A stretch of DNA of 64,000 nucleotides from Shewanella hafniensis (GTDB taxonomy: Bacteria; Pseudomonadota; Gammaproteobacteria; Enterobacterales; Shewanellaceae), in NCBI RefSeq assembly GCF_019655335.1, contig NZ_BPFD01000011.1:1-64000 (forward strand), in the 5' to 3' direction. Shown piece after piece: positions 17,555 to 26,389 of the stretch. Position numbers and translations under genes: made by a program. How positions within the stretch are numbered: the first letter of the stretch is position 1; every line of letters begins with the position of its first letter. A model generated the notes under the pieces. The model worked only from the letters and a program-made list of their open reading frames with translations. It did not search any database and was not told the origin of the DNA.

Positions 17555-19750
17555 TTACATAAACTTAACGTTAAAGGTGACGCCAATCTGACGCGGATCA
17601 CCGTAACGAATATATTGCTTTTCTGCCCAGCCATTATCTGGCTCGTTACCGAAGTAGAAACCGCGTACACCGTATTCTTCATTGAACAAATTACGGCCCC
17701 ATAAATAAGCCGACCATGCACTCGCCTCATAACCCACGCGGGCATTGACGATAGTGTAGGGTTCAGAACGGGATTCATTGCTGTCTGAATAGTAAAACTC
17801 GCTCTTACCGCTTAAGTTTAGGTTAGCAAACCAACCCGAATTGGCACGATAAGTCCCACCAAGGCTGTAGGTAAAGTGTGGTGAATGGGCCAGATCGCGG
17901 CCAGTTAAATCCACCTCAGTGCCATATTTGTCCTGATACTGATAATCGCCGTAGGCGGTTTCTAACCAACCTAAGCTTGAGTAAATTTGTAGATTATCCG
18001 TGGCATACCAGGTCGCATCTAACTCAGCACCATAGTTATTCGAACTGCCTGCGTTTTCGGTGAATAAAATAAAACGCTGTGGTTTATCAGGGTCTTGCTG
18101 GGATGCCGCCACCTGTTGATCTTGTCTGTCCATATAGAACAGTGCCAGATTAGTATCGATAAGCCCTGCTAGCCAATGGGATTTAAGGCCGATTTCATAG
18201 TTATAAAGCGTCTCAGTACTGAACTCTTTTTTATCGTTCAGTTCGACAGGCAAAGTCATGTTAAAACCGCCCGCCTTGTAACCGCGCGCGACACGGACAT
18301 ATGCGTTGTGTGAGTCATTCAGCACTTTACTCACTGCAATATGACCACCCCACATGGTTTCGCTCGGGTCGAAATTATCGTTATTCGTATCTGAGTAATG
18401 GCTATTGCGGCGCTCTAAACGTAAACCCACAGATAAAGCATAATCTGAGCCCAGATCCGTATCGAGCTGACCAAACAAGGCATAGTTCGTCGCTTCATAC
18501 TCAGAGTCTAAGACTTCATCCGGCCAAGTATTGTATTCAGAATACAATTGGTTATCTTCTTTCAGATTCATGGCGTACACACCAAGCAACCAATCTGTGC
18601 TGTCCGCAAAAATTCGGCCCTGCTCGGTAGAACTTAAGCGAAACTCTTGCGACACAGTTTTACGTTGGCCAGTTTTATCCCAAAAATAATCATATTGGCA
18701 CGGCGCCAGATTGCCATCGTCATCACTGCATTGCTTAGAAGCCCAATACTCTGGGTTCGACCAATCGCCATCGTAACTGTAATGGTGATCGGTATTCGCA
18801 AAAGAGGTTAACGAGGTCAACTCAAAGGTTTCGGCGCCAGAATAGGTCGCTTTAAAGCCTGCGCCTGTGGTGCGCTGGCTATCGACACCCGGTTGATCCG
18901 ATGTCGTCTGGGTCGGTGAATTGGTTAAACTCCACACATCGTAGCCATTATCAAAATCGGCGTGCAGCACAGTTAAATCAAACTGCAAATCGTCAGTCGC
19001 ATACCAGCGCAGCTTAGCGCGGCCGCTGAACTCATCGCGGCCATTGGTATCGTCACGGCCTAAATAGAGGTTGTCGTGGTAGCCATTTTGTTGATGTTGC
19101 TGCAGTGACACGCGATAAAGCAGCTTGCCAGAATCCGTTAATGGGCCAGAACTGAAACCGCTAAACGTGCGTAAATCATCATCGCCTAACGAGACTTCGC
19201 CGCCATGTTCAAACACATCAGTGGGATCGTTACTTTTCAGATAAATCAGTCCCGCTAAAGCATTGGCGCCATAACGTGTGCCCTGTGGTCCACGCAGCAC
19301 TTCGACTTGCTGTAGATCGTACATGCTCGACACCATACCAATACCGGATAAATCGATATCATCAATGATGTAACCCACAGAAGAATTAGGCGCACCTTGG
19401 TATTGCTCTTGCTCACCTACACCGCGAATTTGAAAATATTTTGGCCGCGAACTTCCACCTGACCAGTTAAAGTTAGCAATAGAATTAAGCACATCCTCGA
19501 AATGCTGCGCGCTTTCATCTTGAATTTTTTGACTGTCGATAACGGTAATACTTGAAGGCATTTTTTCTAAGCTTGAACTGCGAAAATCCGCCGTCACTAC
19601 CATGACTTCCATCTCAGTGCTGGGATCGGGTTTATCGATAGCGTCGGTTTGTGCAAATGCAGCAGAGCTCAGCGCGGCAGCAATGGCTAATGCCAGCGGC
19701 GCTCGGGTTAAAAACGGGGAATGACGGTTTGACGTTTTACGGTTTGACAT
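17555..19750 (-). CDS. TonB-dependent outer-membrane receptor under TPP riboswitch control, probable thiamine receptor
   Basis: This 731-residue receptor has a signal peptide (about 1-33, ending SSAAFA/QT) and a plug domain (about 48-165). The plug shows MEVMVVTADFRSSSLEKMPSSITVID, FQIRGVGEQEQ and VEVLRGPQGTRYGANALAGLIYLKS. A large beta-barrel follows, ending GDPRQIGVTFNVKFM. It is the first gene after a TPP riboswitch, so its expected cargo is thiamine or a thiamine phosphate, taken up across the outer membrane with TonB energy. A hairpin covering its ribosome site suggests translational control. The final residue is Met after Phe, unlike the usual terminal aromatic. Confidence 0.9.
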   Translation of the reverse strand: MSNRKTSNRHSPFLTRAPLALAIAAALSSAAFAQTDAIDKPDPSTEMEVMVVTADFRSSSLEKMPSSITVIDSQKIQDESAQHFEDVLNSIANFNWSGGSSRPKYFQIRGVGEQEQYQGAPNSSVGYIIDDIDLSGIGMVSSMYDLQQVEVLRGPQGTRYGANALAGLIYLKSNDPTDVFEHGGEVSLGDDDLRTFSGFSSGPLTDSGKLLYRVSLQQHQQNGYHDNLYLGRDDTNGRDEFSGRAKLRWYATDDLQFDLTVLHADFDNGYDVWSLTNSPTQTTSDQPGVDSQRTTGAGFKATYSGAETFELTSLTSFANTDHHYSYDGDWSNPEYWASKQCSDDDGNLAPCQYDYFWDKTGQRKTVSQEFRLSSTEQGRIFADSTDWLLGVYAMNLKEDNQLYSEYNTWPDEVLDSEYEATNYALFGQLDTDLGSDYALSVGLRLERRNSHYSDTNNDNFDPSETMWGGHIAVSKVLNDSHNAYVRVARGYKAGGFNMTLPVELNDKKEFSTETLYNYEIGLKSHWLAGLIDTNLALFYMDRQDQQVAASQQDPDKPQRFILFTENAGSSNNYGAELDATWYATDNLQIYSSLGWLETAYGDYQYQDKYGTEVDLTGRDLAHSPHFTYSLGGTYRANSGWFANLNLSGKSEFYYSDSNESRSEPYTIVNARVGYEASAWSAYLWGRNLFNEEYGVRGFYFGNEPDNGWAEKQYIRYGDPRQIGVTFNVKFM

Positions 19751-19754
19751 AGGA

Positions 19755-19775
19755 CCTCAAATATAATGTTTGAGA
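19755..19775 (-). promoter_or_regulatory. Hairpin sequestering the ribosome site of the TonB receptor
   Basis: In the mRNA, CTCAAA (19774-19769) pairs with TTTGAG (19761-19756) across a 7-nt loop. The GAGG ribosome site lies in the second arm, four bases before the ATG. This is a plausible expression platform for translational control by the upstream TPP aptamer. Confidence 0.5.
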
Positions 19776-19814
19776 TCCGGCAACGAATAAGCGATTCAGA
19801 AGTGTGCTGTTAAT

Positions 19815-19925
19815 TGGCCCATTCCTACGCCGGTATTAGCCGGATCAGGTTCTAAGGGTTCGTCAGCTGACATCTCAGTTTGCAGTAATCAACGTAAATT
19901 CATTCGCTGCAAACACCCCTTGGCG
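19815..19925 (-). ncRNA. TPP (THI-element) riboswitch
   Basis: Read on the minus strand, the aptamer shows the classical THI-box blocks in order. These are AGGGGTG, then ACTGAGATGTCAGCTGA, ACCCTTAGAACCTGATC and finally CCGGCTAATACCGGCGTAGG. It sits 65 bases upstream of the TonB receptor and controls the four-gene operon. The expected response is lower expression when thiamine diphosphate is abundant. Confidence 0.95.
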
Positions 19926-19931
19926 GCGCCT

Positions 19932-19937
19932 AGTATA
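19932..19937 (-). promoter_or_regulatory. Candidate -10 element of the thiamine operon
   Basis: TATACT on the minus strand lies just upstream of the aptamer, so transcription would begin near 19925 at the 5' end of the riboswitch. No convincing -35 box is visible. Confidence 0.5.
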
Positions 19938-19980
19938 CATGAGTAATAGCATGGGATGACACATTTACGTCATAAAAAGA

Positions 19981-20005
19981 AAAATGCCAGCATAGCTGGC
20001 ATTTT
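19981..20005 (-). terminator. Rho-independent terminator of ycfL
   Basis: An 11-bp perfect stem AAAATGCCAGC/GCTGGCATTTT with a 3-nt loop is followed by TTTTTCTTTTT on the minus strand. It lies 17 bp past the ycfL stop. Confidence 0.88.
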
Positions 20006-20021
20006 CTGGGCGAACTCAGGC

Positions 20022-20417
20022 TTAGTTCGAAAAGGTTTCGCGCACGTACACATCAAATTTAACCACTTGGGCATTAGGTGCCACGGCGGAAACTTGCAAT
20101 TGTTGCTTGCCGTGTAATTTGACCGATTTCCAGCTGGTTGCCTCATCTTCTATGGTGTAACCGCTGGCGTCGTACCAAGTGAATTTATACTGCACACGCA
20201 TGTCAGTTGATGATTTGCTAACAATCAGCGCAGAGCCCTGCACTAAATCACCGACTCGGCGAGCATCCACACTCTGTAACGCAATATCTCGGGCAAAGCT
20301 GGTATTATCGACGCGGGTTTCACCCAGTGAACTCACTGAAATCCCGGCGGTATGTGAGGCACAAGCACCTAAGGTCAGCGCCGCGGCCAATAATAGTCCG
20401 GTATAAATTTGTTTCAT
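20022..20417 (-). CDS. ycfL: YcfL-family (DUF1425) lipoprotein
   Basis: This 131-residue lipoprotein has the signal MKQIYTGLLLAAALTLGACAS with lipobox LGAC. The mature domain contains VQGSALIVSKSSTDMRVQYKFTWYDASGYTIEDEATSWKSV, a beta-rich pattern typical of YcfL/DUF1425. It is probably in the outer-membrane inner leaflet. E. coli ycfL sits next to lpoB, but no lpoB is visible here. Its function is not established. It ends at a strong terminator. Confidence 0.82.
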   Translation of the reverse strand: MKQIYTGLLLAAALTLGACASHTAGISVSSLGETRVDNTSFARDIALQSVDARRVGDLVQGSALIVSKSSTDMRVQYKFTWYDASGYTIEDEATSWKSVKLHGKQQLQVSAVAPNAQVVKFDVYVRETFSN

Positions 20418-20558
20418 ATATTTCTCCCAGTCACGCGACTAAATGCGCGGCTAGCGCGCATTATTCCCTATTAAACGACAAGCTAAGTGAACTGTGCTGA
20501 ACTTATGCTTAACAAGACAGACTTAATCATCACTCAACTATCTGCTCACTAAAACGAG

Positions 20559-21056
20559 TTAATCAATCAGAAAGTGCGCCCGTGCCGTAGCAATAAGCTG
20601 CTTACGATTGGTTTGCCAACAATCAATATTCACATTGGCGACTCGTCGACCCTGACGGGTAATACGACACTCAGCAAAACTATCCTTGTGCAGACCTGCA
20701 CGTAAATAGTCGATTGAAAAATCAACGACTTTAGGCACCTTTGCCGTTTGCATAAATACCATTAACTGCACTATCGCTGACATTTCCATAAAGCCCGCAA
20801 TCACGCCACCATGAATGGCGGGCAACACAGGATTACCGATATTGTCGTCTTTAGCGGGCAATTTAAAAATCAGTTCATCACCAAAACGCTCCACCTTCAT
20901 CCCAATAAATTTGGCATAGGGAACGTGCTCAAGTAAATGGCCAAAATCATTAAGTTCAGTGGCGCGCTTAACAATGCCTTGCACATCGATAGGCGCTTTG
21001 ACTTGGGCGTGTTGAGTGGGACTGGCAGTGCCAAGTTCCGAATTATTTGCGCTCAT
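20559..21056 (-). CDS. PaaI-type hotdog thioesterase
   Basis: This 165-residue protein belongs to the hotdog-fold thioesterases. LPAIHGGVIAGFMEMSAIVQLMVFM (about 78-102) carries the His-Gly-Gly motif and the helix of the PaaI/YigI group. VDFSIDYLRAGLHKDSFAECRITRQGRRVANVNIDCWQ follows. It probably hydrolyses an acyl-CoA. Its start overlaps the end of the next thioesterase gene by 14 bp, and the two proteins are paralogues that may form a heteromer. The substrate is unknown. Confidence 0.85.
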   Translation of the reverse strand: MSANNSELGTASPTQHAQVKAPIDVQGIVKRATELNDFGHLLEHVPYAKFIGMKVERFGDELIFKLPAKDDNIGNPVLPAIHGGVIAGFMEMSAIVQLMVFMQTAKVPKVVDFSIDYLRAGLHKDSFAECRITRQGRRVANVNIDCWQTNRKQLIATARAHFLID

Positions 21057-21570
21057 CAGTATCTCCTATCTCAGACACAGCTTCACCCATCAACGCTTGT
21101 CTAAAGGCATCACCGACCATTTCTGGGCTGATCCGCATAAAGGAACCAACAGCATGGGCAATGGGATCATCGATGCTGTCTTGATAAGCAATCGCGCGGG
21201 TAAAGGCAATATTGGAGGACAACTTGTAGCATTCCGCAAATCCGAACACAGGTTTATGGGGCTGAGCGGGCTTCATATAATCCACCCGCAAATCGAGCGT
21301 GGGTGAGATTTCTAACAATTTGAATTTATGGAAAATTGCACTGACCACTGCACTACCACAGGCGGTATCCATTAAAGTAGTAATGACTCCGCCATGGATA
21401 ACGCCCGTATCGGGATAACCAATTAATTCAGTGCTGTAGGGCAACTCAATCAACACATGGTGCTCACTCGCCTCCAATACGGTTAAACCGAGACGGCGAC
21501 ACTGAGCGAGTTGATCCACAAACCGCTGCGCCATTTGGGTCAGCGGGAAAAAATCCGAATTTACCTTCAT
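21043..21570 (-). CDS. PaaI-type hotdog thioesterase
   Basis: This 175-residue hotdog thioesterase carries [28 protein letters not shown] (about 53-80), with the His-Gly-Gly and Asp/Thr residues of PaaI-type enzymes. [39 protein letters not shown] follows. It is paralogous to the gene downstream, with which it overlaps. It shares an ATGA overlap with hinT upstream, so the three genes form one operon. Both probably cleave acyl-CoA thioesters. Substrate assignment is not possible by eye. Confidence 0.85.
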   Translation of the reverse strand: MKVNSDFFPLTQMAQRFVDQLAQCRRLGLTVLEASEHHVLIELPYSTELIGYPDTGVIHGGVITTLMDTACGSAVVSAIFHKFKLLEISPTLDLRVDYMKPAQPHKPVFGFAECYKLSSNIAFTRAIAYQDSIDDPIAHAVGSFMRISPEMVGDAFRQALMGEAVSEIGDTDERK

Positions 21571-21923
21571 TTGCCTTGGCTCAACATGGGCCCCAGAGGC
21601 TCCCCGCCCACAAGGTGGAAATGAATGTGATAGACTTCTTGTCCACCGTGTTGATTGCAGTTCATGATCAGTCGGTAGCCATCTTTAGCAATCCCTGCTT
21701 CCGCCGCTAATTTAGCTGCAACCGTCATCATACGGCCAAGCACAGGCTCATCAGAGGCTTTCATGTCGTTTGCCGTTGGGATTAAATGATTTGGGACAAT
21801 CAAGAAGTGCGTAGGCGCCTTAGGGGAAATGTCTCTAAAGGCAGTCACTAGTTCATCTTGATAAAGAATATCCGCGGGAATTTCGCGACGAATAATTTTG
21901 CTGAAAATCGTTTCTTCGGCCAT
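21567..21923 (-). CDS. hinT: HIT-family purine nucleoside phosphoramidase HinT
   Basis: This 118-residue protein is a HinT. It starts [24 protein letters not shown] and carries [17 protein letters not shown] and the histidine triad [11 protein letters not shown] near its C-terminus (about 97-107). HinT hydrolyses adenosine phosphoramidates. The ATG at 21923 has a perfect AAGGAGG site, so the 15-residue upstream extension of the open frame is rejected. It is the first gene of an operon with two thioesterases. The MITE-like element begins 33 bp upstream, so that element probably touches or carries its promoter. Confidence 0.93.
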   Translation of the reverse strand: MAEETIFSKIIRREIPADILYQDELVTAFRDISPKAPTHFLIVPNHLIPTANDMKASDEPVLGRMMTVAAKLAAEAGIAKDGYRLIMNCNQHGGQEVYHIHFHLVGGEPLGPMLSQGK

Positions 21924-21955
21924 GGGGCGTCCTCCTTGGGTTAGTTGGCATAGTA

Positions 21956-22219
21956 TATACCCAAACAACTTGAAGATGCATGATTCAGCGGGAGTTTAAC
22001 GCACTTTAGGCAAGGCGGTTATTTGCAGACCTAGTGGGCTAAGTTAAAAATAACCAACAAAGCATAAAGTGCGTTAAAACCCGCCGGGACGGAGCGTCTA
22101 GGGCACTCCACTCCCGTGTTGCATCAATTCAAAAGGTGGCCGACATTCTGTCATTGATGCGCCTTGAATTGAAGCACCCTAGGCGCTCTGAACTCGTATC
22201 TTCAGGTTGCTTGGGTATA
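21956..22219. mobile_element. MITE-like structured repeat element with terminal inverted repeats
   Basis: A 264-bp element is bounded by 24-bp imperfect terminal inverted repeats: left 21956-21979 TATACCCAAACAACTTGAAG.., right 22196-22219, its complement starting TATACCCAAGCAACCTGAAG. Inside are two large internal inverted repeats. One has arms at 21988-22008 and 22065-22084, with an inner GGTTATTT/AAATAACC pair. The other has arms at 22092-22109 and 22171-22188, with an inner CATCAATTCAA-type pair. It encodes no transposase. It resembles dispersed TATACCCAA-ended elements of Shewanella and Vibrio relatives, from memory. It lies between the divergent hinT and M61 genes. Confidence 0.82.
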
Positions 22220-22329
22220 TTGACAATTCAATGCTTTGTGTCTGTAGATATTTTGCTTTTCATTTGCCAGTTGCAGGCATTTTTGGCAGCATGGCCACCA
22301 TTAAAATACTCAGGTTTTGCAGGATAAAT

Positions 22330-24096
22330 ATGATCCATTACCAGATAATCCCCGTCGATCCGAAAGCCCATTTATTCGCTGTTACTATGACATTATCCCA
22401 ACCCAAGCCAGTGCAAGTCTTTAGCCTACCCGCTTGGCTGCCTGGCAGTTATATGGTGCGCGACTTTGCTAAAAATATTATTGAACTCAAAGCACAAGAT
22501 GCACAAGGCCAAACGCTCAAGCTCAGCCAACTAGATAAGCAAACTTGGTCGATTGACAATAATAGCAGCGAAATTATTCTGACTTATCAAGTGTATGCTT
22601 GGGATCTGTCGGTGCGTACCGCGCATTTGGACACGACCCACGGCTTCTTTAACGGCAGTAGCGTGTTTCTATCCGCCCACGGTTTTGAACAACAAACCCA
22701 CACTGTCACTATGTTACCGCCCTCTGAGTCCACATTAAGTGATTGGCGCGTCGCTACCAGCATGACCCGCATCAGTGGTGACGACTTTGCCTTCGGCCAA
22801 TTTAGTGCCACAAGCTATGACGAGCTCATCGATCATCCAGTGGAAATGGGCTTATTTACTTTAGCTAGTTTCGATGCCTGCGGCGTCCAACACGATATCG
22901 TCCTCAATGGCCGTCACCGCGCTTGCATGCCAAGACTCTGCCAAGACTTGAAAGCCATTTGTGAGTATCAGATCAACCTTTTTGGTACGCCTGCGCCGTT
23001 TAAACGTTACTTGTTTATGACCACAGTATTAGACAATGGCTTTGGCGGGTTAGAACACAGAGCATCTACCGCATTGATGTGTTCACGCAAGGACTTACCG
23101 CTGTCGCTCAATGCGCCAATCAATAACGACTATCGCACTTATTTATCCCTGTGCAGCCACGAGTATTTCCACAGCTGGAACGTGAAGCGTATTAAGCCAG
23201 AGTGCTTTTTACCCTATAAACTTGAGGCTGAAACCTATACGCCGCAGCTATGGGCCTATGAAGGCATCACCTCCTATTATGATGACTTCCTTACCTATCG
23301 CGCCGGGTTGGTAGATGAACAAAGTTATTTAGATATGCTGAGTGAAACCTTCACCCGCGTTTATCGCAGCCAAGGACGCTTTAAACAAAGCGTTAAGGAC
23401 TCGAGCTTTAATGCATGGACTAAGTTCTATAAGCAGGATGAAAACGCGCAAAACGCTATCATCAGTTATTACACCAAAGGCGCGCTGTTTGCGCTGTACT
23501 TAGATTTAACCCTGCGCCATGAAACCCAAGGCAAATACAATCTCGACCATGTGATGCAGATCCTGTGGCAGGAATATGCCCTGCAAAATAAAGGCACGAC
23601 TGACAGCTGCCACCAAGCGATTGTCGAGCGACTCCTTGGCCGTGATTGCCACGATTTGTTTACCTACTTAGATAACACCGACGATATTCCACTGGCTCCA
23701 CTACTCGCCGAATTTGGTGTCGAGTTTAACCTTCGCGCCAGCCAAGGCCCGCAGGATGTGGGCGGCGGGCAACTAAAAGGCTATGACATTGCCTTTGGCG
23801 CGAAAACTCAAGTGGCGCCGATGGGATTGAAAGTGGTGACCGTTACCCAAGGCAGCCCTGCCCACCTTGCGGGATTAAGTGCGGGGGATGTGTTAATTGC
23901 CGCCGATAACTTGCAAGTCAGCGCGCAATTTGAGGCGCAGCTACAGCAATATCCGCTAGGTGAATCCTTGAATTTACATTGGTTTAGACGAGATGAATTG
24001 ATGACGGGTGAATTGATGATAACTGCCGCACCAAAGGACACTGTCGCCCTAGCAATTAGTGACAGAACTAAACTCGCGGCTTGGTTAGGACGTTAA
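22330..24096 (+). CDS. M61-family metallopeptidase (glycyl aminopeptidase-like) with PDZ domain
   Basis: This 588-residue protein has the M61 layout. An N-terminal beta domain opens IIPVDPKAHLFAVTMTLSQP. The zinc site SHEYFHSWNVKRIKP has HEYFH at 277-281, and the downstream AYEGITSYYDDFL supplies the third ligand Glu. A C-terminal PDZ-like domain (about 480-560) contains VVTVTQGSPAHLAGLSAGDVLIAAD. The ATG at 22330, with AGGA upstream, is preferred. A longer open frame starts inside the mobile element and has no family similarity there. There is no signal peptide, so it is probably cytoplasmic. It is a monocistronic gene. Confidence 0.9.
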   Translation: MIHYQIIPVDPKAHLFAVTMTLSQPKPVQVFSLPAWLPGSYMVRDFAKNIIELKAQDAQGQTLKLSQLDKQTWSIDNNSSEIILTYQVYAWDLSVRTAHLDTTHGFFNGSSVFLSAHGFEQQTHTVTMLPPSESTLSDWRVATSMTRISGDDFAFGQFSATSYDELIDHPVEMGLFTLASFDACGVQHDIVLNGRHRACMPRLCQDLKAICEYQINLFGTPAPFKRYLFMTTVLDNGFGGLEHRASTALMCSRKDLPLSLNAPINNDYRTYLSLCSHEYFHSWNVKRIKPECFLPYKLEAETYTPQLWAYEGITSYYDDFLTYRAGLVDEQSYLDMLSETFTRVYRSQGRFKQSVKDSSFNAWTKFYKQDENAQNAIISYYTKGALFALYLDLTLRHETQGKYNLDHVMQILWQEYALQNKGTTDSCHQAIVERLLGRDCHDLFTYLDNTDDIPLAPLLAEFGVEFNLRASQGPQDVGGGQLKGYDIAFGAKTQVAPMGLKVVTVTQGSPAHLAGLSAGDVLIAADNLQVSAQFEAQLQQYPLGESLNLHWFRRDELMTGELMITAAPKDTVALAISDRTKLAAWLGR

Positions 24097-24131
24097 TTTA
24101 ACGTTTTAATTCGATTGATTTTAAGACAAAC

Positions 24132-24153
24132 AAAAGGGGCAAAAGCCCCTTTT
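24132..24153. terminator. Rho-independent terminator of the M61 peptidase gene, possibly bidirectional
   Basis: AAAAGGGGC and GCCCCTTTT form a 9-bp stem with a 4-nt loop 36 bp past the stop. T-runs on both sides could serve the convergent LuxR-type gene too. Confidence 0.85.
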
Positions 24154-24265
24154 ATCATTTCTGAGATAACACTTAACTTAGGTACTAATCTCTAAACGCA
24201 CACATCTATGTCTAGAACAGTATTCCCTTGCCAAATTAGTGTCTTCTATCAGTGCTAATACAGAT

Positions 24266-24901
24266 TTAAACCACCACATCGTGCAAATAGGTTTGCGCCC
24301 ACGCGATCGCTTGACCACGGCTCGACACACCGATCTTACGGAATACTCGGTACAAATGGGTTTTTATCGTGCTTTCACTGACAAACAGCTGATTAGCAAT
24401 ATCTAAGTTAGTGCTACCCGTTAAGAGGGCTTGTAATACTTCTCGCTCACGAATCGTCAGCGGTTCAGTATCTTCGAACAAACCAAAGTCATCGTTCACC
24501 CCATTGACGAGTTGAATTGGGATCACCCTATGGCCTCGTAAAATATTCGAGAATCCTAGGCTAATCTCAGTTAAACCCGCATCGAGATAAAACACCCCTG
24601 CGGTCGTGGCAGCTTGCATTAAAAAGCGCGCATCCACTTGTTTAGGGAATTGTAAATAGACGACTCGTACACTTGGTTGTTCACGGGCAAGTAAACGCTG
24701 AAATTGATGGGCTTTTTGAAGATCAACAGTCGCTAAATCAATCACTACCATGGAGGCATGATTATCCTTGATTTGTTCACACATCTCATCTGGGCTGACT
24801 TGCGTCAACTTAACGAGAAACTCCTGTGGCCAACGTCCTGCTAGCAGTTCCATTAATACTTGCGATCGTGACACTACAATCCAATGTAATATTTTGAACA
24901 T
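24266..24901 (-). CDS. LuxR-family transcriptional regulator, CsgD/VpsT-like
   Basis: This 211-residue protein has an N-terminal receiver-like domain (about 1-115). It is degenerate, with a weakly conserved phosphoacceptor region VVIDLATVD. The C-terminal LuxR helix-turn-helix (about 145-207) shows LTIREREVLQALLTGSTNLDIANQLFVSESTIKTHLYRVFRKIGV. The layout is like CsgD and VpsT, biofilm regulators in related bacteria, but the target is unknown. The ATG at 24901 is chosen because GGGAG lies 8 bases upstream, whereas the GTG 9 bases earlier overlaps that site. Confidence 0.82.
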   Translation of the reverse strand: MFKILHWIVVSRSQVLMELLAGRWPQEFLVKLTQVSPDEMCEQIKDNHASMVVIDLATVDLQKAHQFQRLLAREQPSVRVVYLQFPKQVDARFLMQAATTAGVFYLDAGLTEISLGFSNILRGHRVIPIQLVNGVNDDFGLFEDTEPLTIREREVLQALLTGSTNLDIANQLFVSESTIKTHLYRVFRKIGVSSRGQAIAWAQTYLHDVVV

Positions 24902-25198
24902 CCTGCTCACTCCCTGTCTGATTAACGATTATTCATTTTGAGAACCTAAGATCCTCTCAATACAACTTCAACATCCGTTCAATAGACTTCCAAGTCTATC
25001 GTGGTGACGATATTAGCATTAGATAAAACAGATTAAAAAGACTTACGTGAAAAATATTTACCGTACGCAAATCAAAAACTTCTAACACTTTCGTTGAATA
25101 CACTATCAATCAGAAGTCTTAATTGAAACTGAAAAAAATTACTGAAATTTTGAGATAAAAGCGTAAGATCATACCAACAAAAAAAATAAGGAAATTCC

Positions 25199-25945
25199 AT
25201 GTCCAACAGCAAACCCAGCGCGTTTGAAGTTAAATCCTACTCAGTTTGGGACAAACTGACGCGATTATTCCATTGGATTAATGTCATTCTCGTACTCGCA
25301 CTCATCTTAGTCGGTGGCATCATGATGTATCGTGCAGAGTTAGGCATCACTGAATTAACGGGCAAAATTGGCTTAAAAACTTTACACGTGTACATAGGCT
25401 ATGCGTTTGCAATCAACCTCATTATTCGCCTTGTGTGGGGTTTTGTCGGCAACAAATATGCGCGTTTCAGCCATATGTTTCCCAATGCTAATAGCAAAAA
25501 TGAATTAATGACCTATAAGTCAGAATTGGCCGCGGGTAAAAATCCGCAGTATTTAGGCCATAATCCTAAAGGCAAATTTGCCGTTCTCGGCATCATGCTG
25601 CTATTAATCACTATCATGGTTACTGGGCTTTTACGTGCAGGAACCGATATTTACTTTCCGCCATTAGGTAGTGCAGTACAAAGCTATCTGGCCGATACCA
25701 ATGTCGACCCAGCAAGCTTAAAACCCTATGATGCCACTGGGGTGAATACTGAGAAAGCGGCTGCGCTTAAACCGCTGAAGGGACTAGCCGGTGAAGTTCA
25801 CGTTTATGCGGTTTATCTACTTTTGCTACTGATTTTACTACATGTATTCGCTGTGGTTTATACCGAAGTTAAACGTCAACCTGGCATTATTTCAGCCATG
25901 TTCTCAGGTAAGAAGATCATCCAAGGCCAACCAAAAGACGAGTAA
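25199..25945 (+). CDS. Di-heme cytochrome b (b561/hydrogenase b-subunit type)
   Basis: This 248-residue membrane protein begins with YSVWDKLTRLFHWIN, the usual cytochrome b start. It has four main helices with probable heme ligands H25, H63, H201 and H215. An inserted periplasmic loop (about 150-190) lies between helices 3 and 4. AAGGAAATTCC precedes the ATG. It converges with the tetraheme cytochrome gene cctA, so it may pass electrons from the membrane quinone pool to c-type cytochromes; this link is inferred from position only. Confidence 0.85.
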   Translation: MSNSKPSAFEVKSYSVWDKLTRLFHWINVILVLALILVGGIMMYRAELGITELTGKIGLKTLHVYIGYAFAINLIIRLVWGFVGNKYARFSHMFPNANSKNELMTYKSELAAGKNPQYLGHNPKGKFAVLGIMLLLITIMVTGLLRAGTDIYFPPLGSAVQSYLADTNVDPASLKPYDATGVNTEKAAALKPLKGLAGEVHVYAVYLLLLLILLHVFAVVYTEVKRQPGIISAMFSGKKIIQGQPKDE

Positions 25946-25964
25946 TTGATTCATTTACTGATAA

Positions 25965-25994
25965 AAATAACGCCAACATTTGCTGGCGTTATTT
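25965..25994. terminator. Bidirectional terminator between cytochrome b and cctA
   Basis: AAATAACGCCA and TGGCGTTATTT form an 11-bp stem with an 8-nt loop. T-rich tails on both strands (TTATTTATG; TTATTTTTATC) fit the end of both convergent genes. Confidence 0.85.
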
Positions 25995-26038
25995 ATGTAG
26001 ACTTGAAGGCAGATGCCAACGCTTCTAACATTTTTTAA

Positions 26039-26389
26039 TTATTTTTTCAGAATCGTCGCTGGTGTGCGGCCATCATCATGGCAACTTTCACAGGTCGGTT
26101 TTTCACCTACATTCATATCATGCACCGCATGACAATCTGCACAGACTAAATTGCCGTCATGTGGTTTATGCACAGCGTCCATTTCAGCAAGAGAACCGTG
26201 ACAGCTTTGACACTGTTCAAATTCAAAGGCACCATCCGCAGAAGGTGTACCATCTTTATGACAGCTTTCACATCCACCCGACTCAGCGTGGAAATCAGAC
26301 AATTTTTGATCTGCAGCAAATGCGGTTGGCGACAGCGCTAACGCTGCGAGACTTGCCCCGAAAAGCGCACTTAATAGTTTTTTGCTCAC
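26039..26389 (-). CDS. cctA: Small tetraheme cytochrome c CctA (STC)
   Basis: This is the abundant periplasmic tetraheme cytochrome of Shewanella. The signal peptide [23 protein letters not shown] precedes a mature domain of about 91 residues starting [13 protein letters not shown]. Four CxxCH heme sites are visible: CESCHKD, CQSCHGS, CADCHAV and CESCHDD. It shuttles electrons from the inner membrane toward terminal reductases and MtrA-type decahemes. The start is GTG at 26389 with GGAGG 8 bases upstream. A TTG 15 bases earlier would place that site inside the gene, so it is rejected. Confidence 0.95.
   Translation of the reverse strand: MSKKLLSALFGASLAALALSPTAFAADQKLSDFHAESGGCESCHKDGTPSADGAFEFEQCQSCHGSLAEMDAVHKPHDGNLVCADCHAVHDMNVGEKPTCESCHDDGRTPATILKK

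Noticed and set aside
20444..20463. AATGCGC/GCGCATT hairpin upstream of ycfL as a terminator
   Set aside because: There is no T-tract on either strand, and the inner sequence is GC-rich by chance in a short region.
22207..22329. 41-residue N-terminal extension of the M61 peptidase
   Set aside because: It starts inside the mobile element's inverted repeat and shows no family similarity. The ATG at 22330 has a ribosome site.
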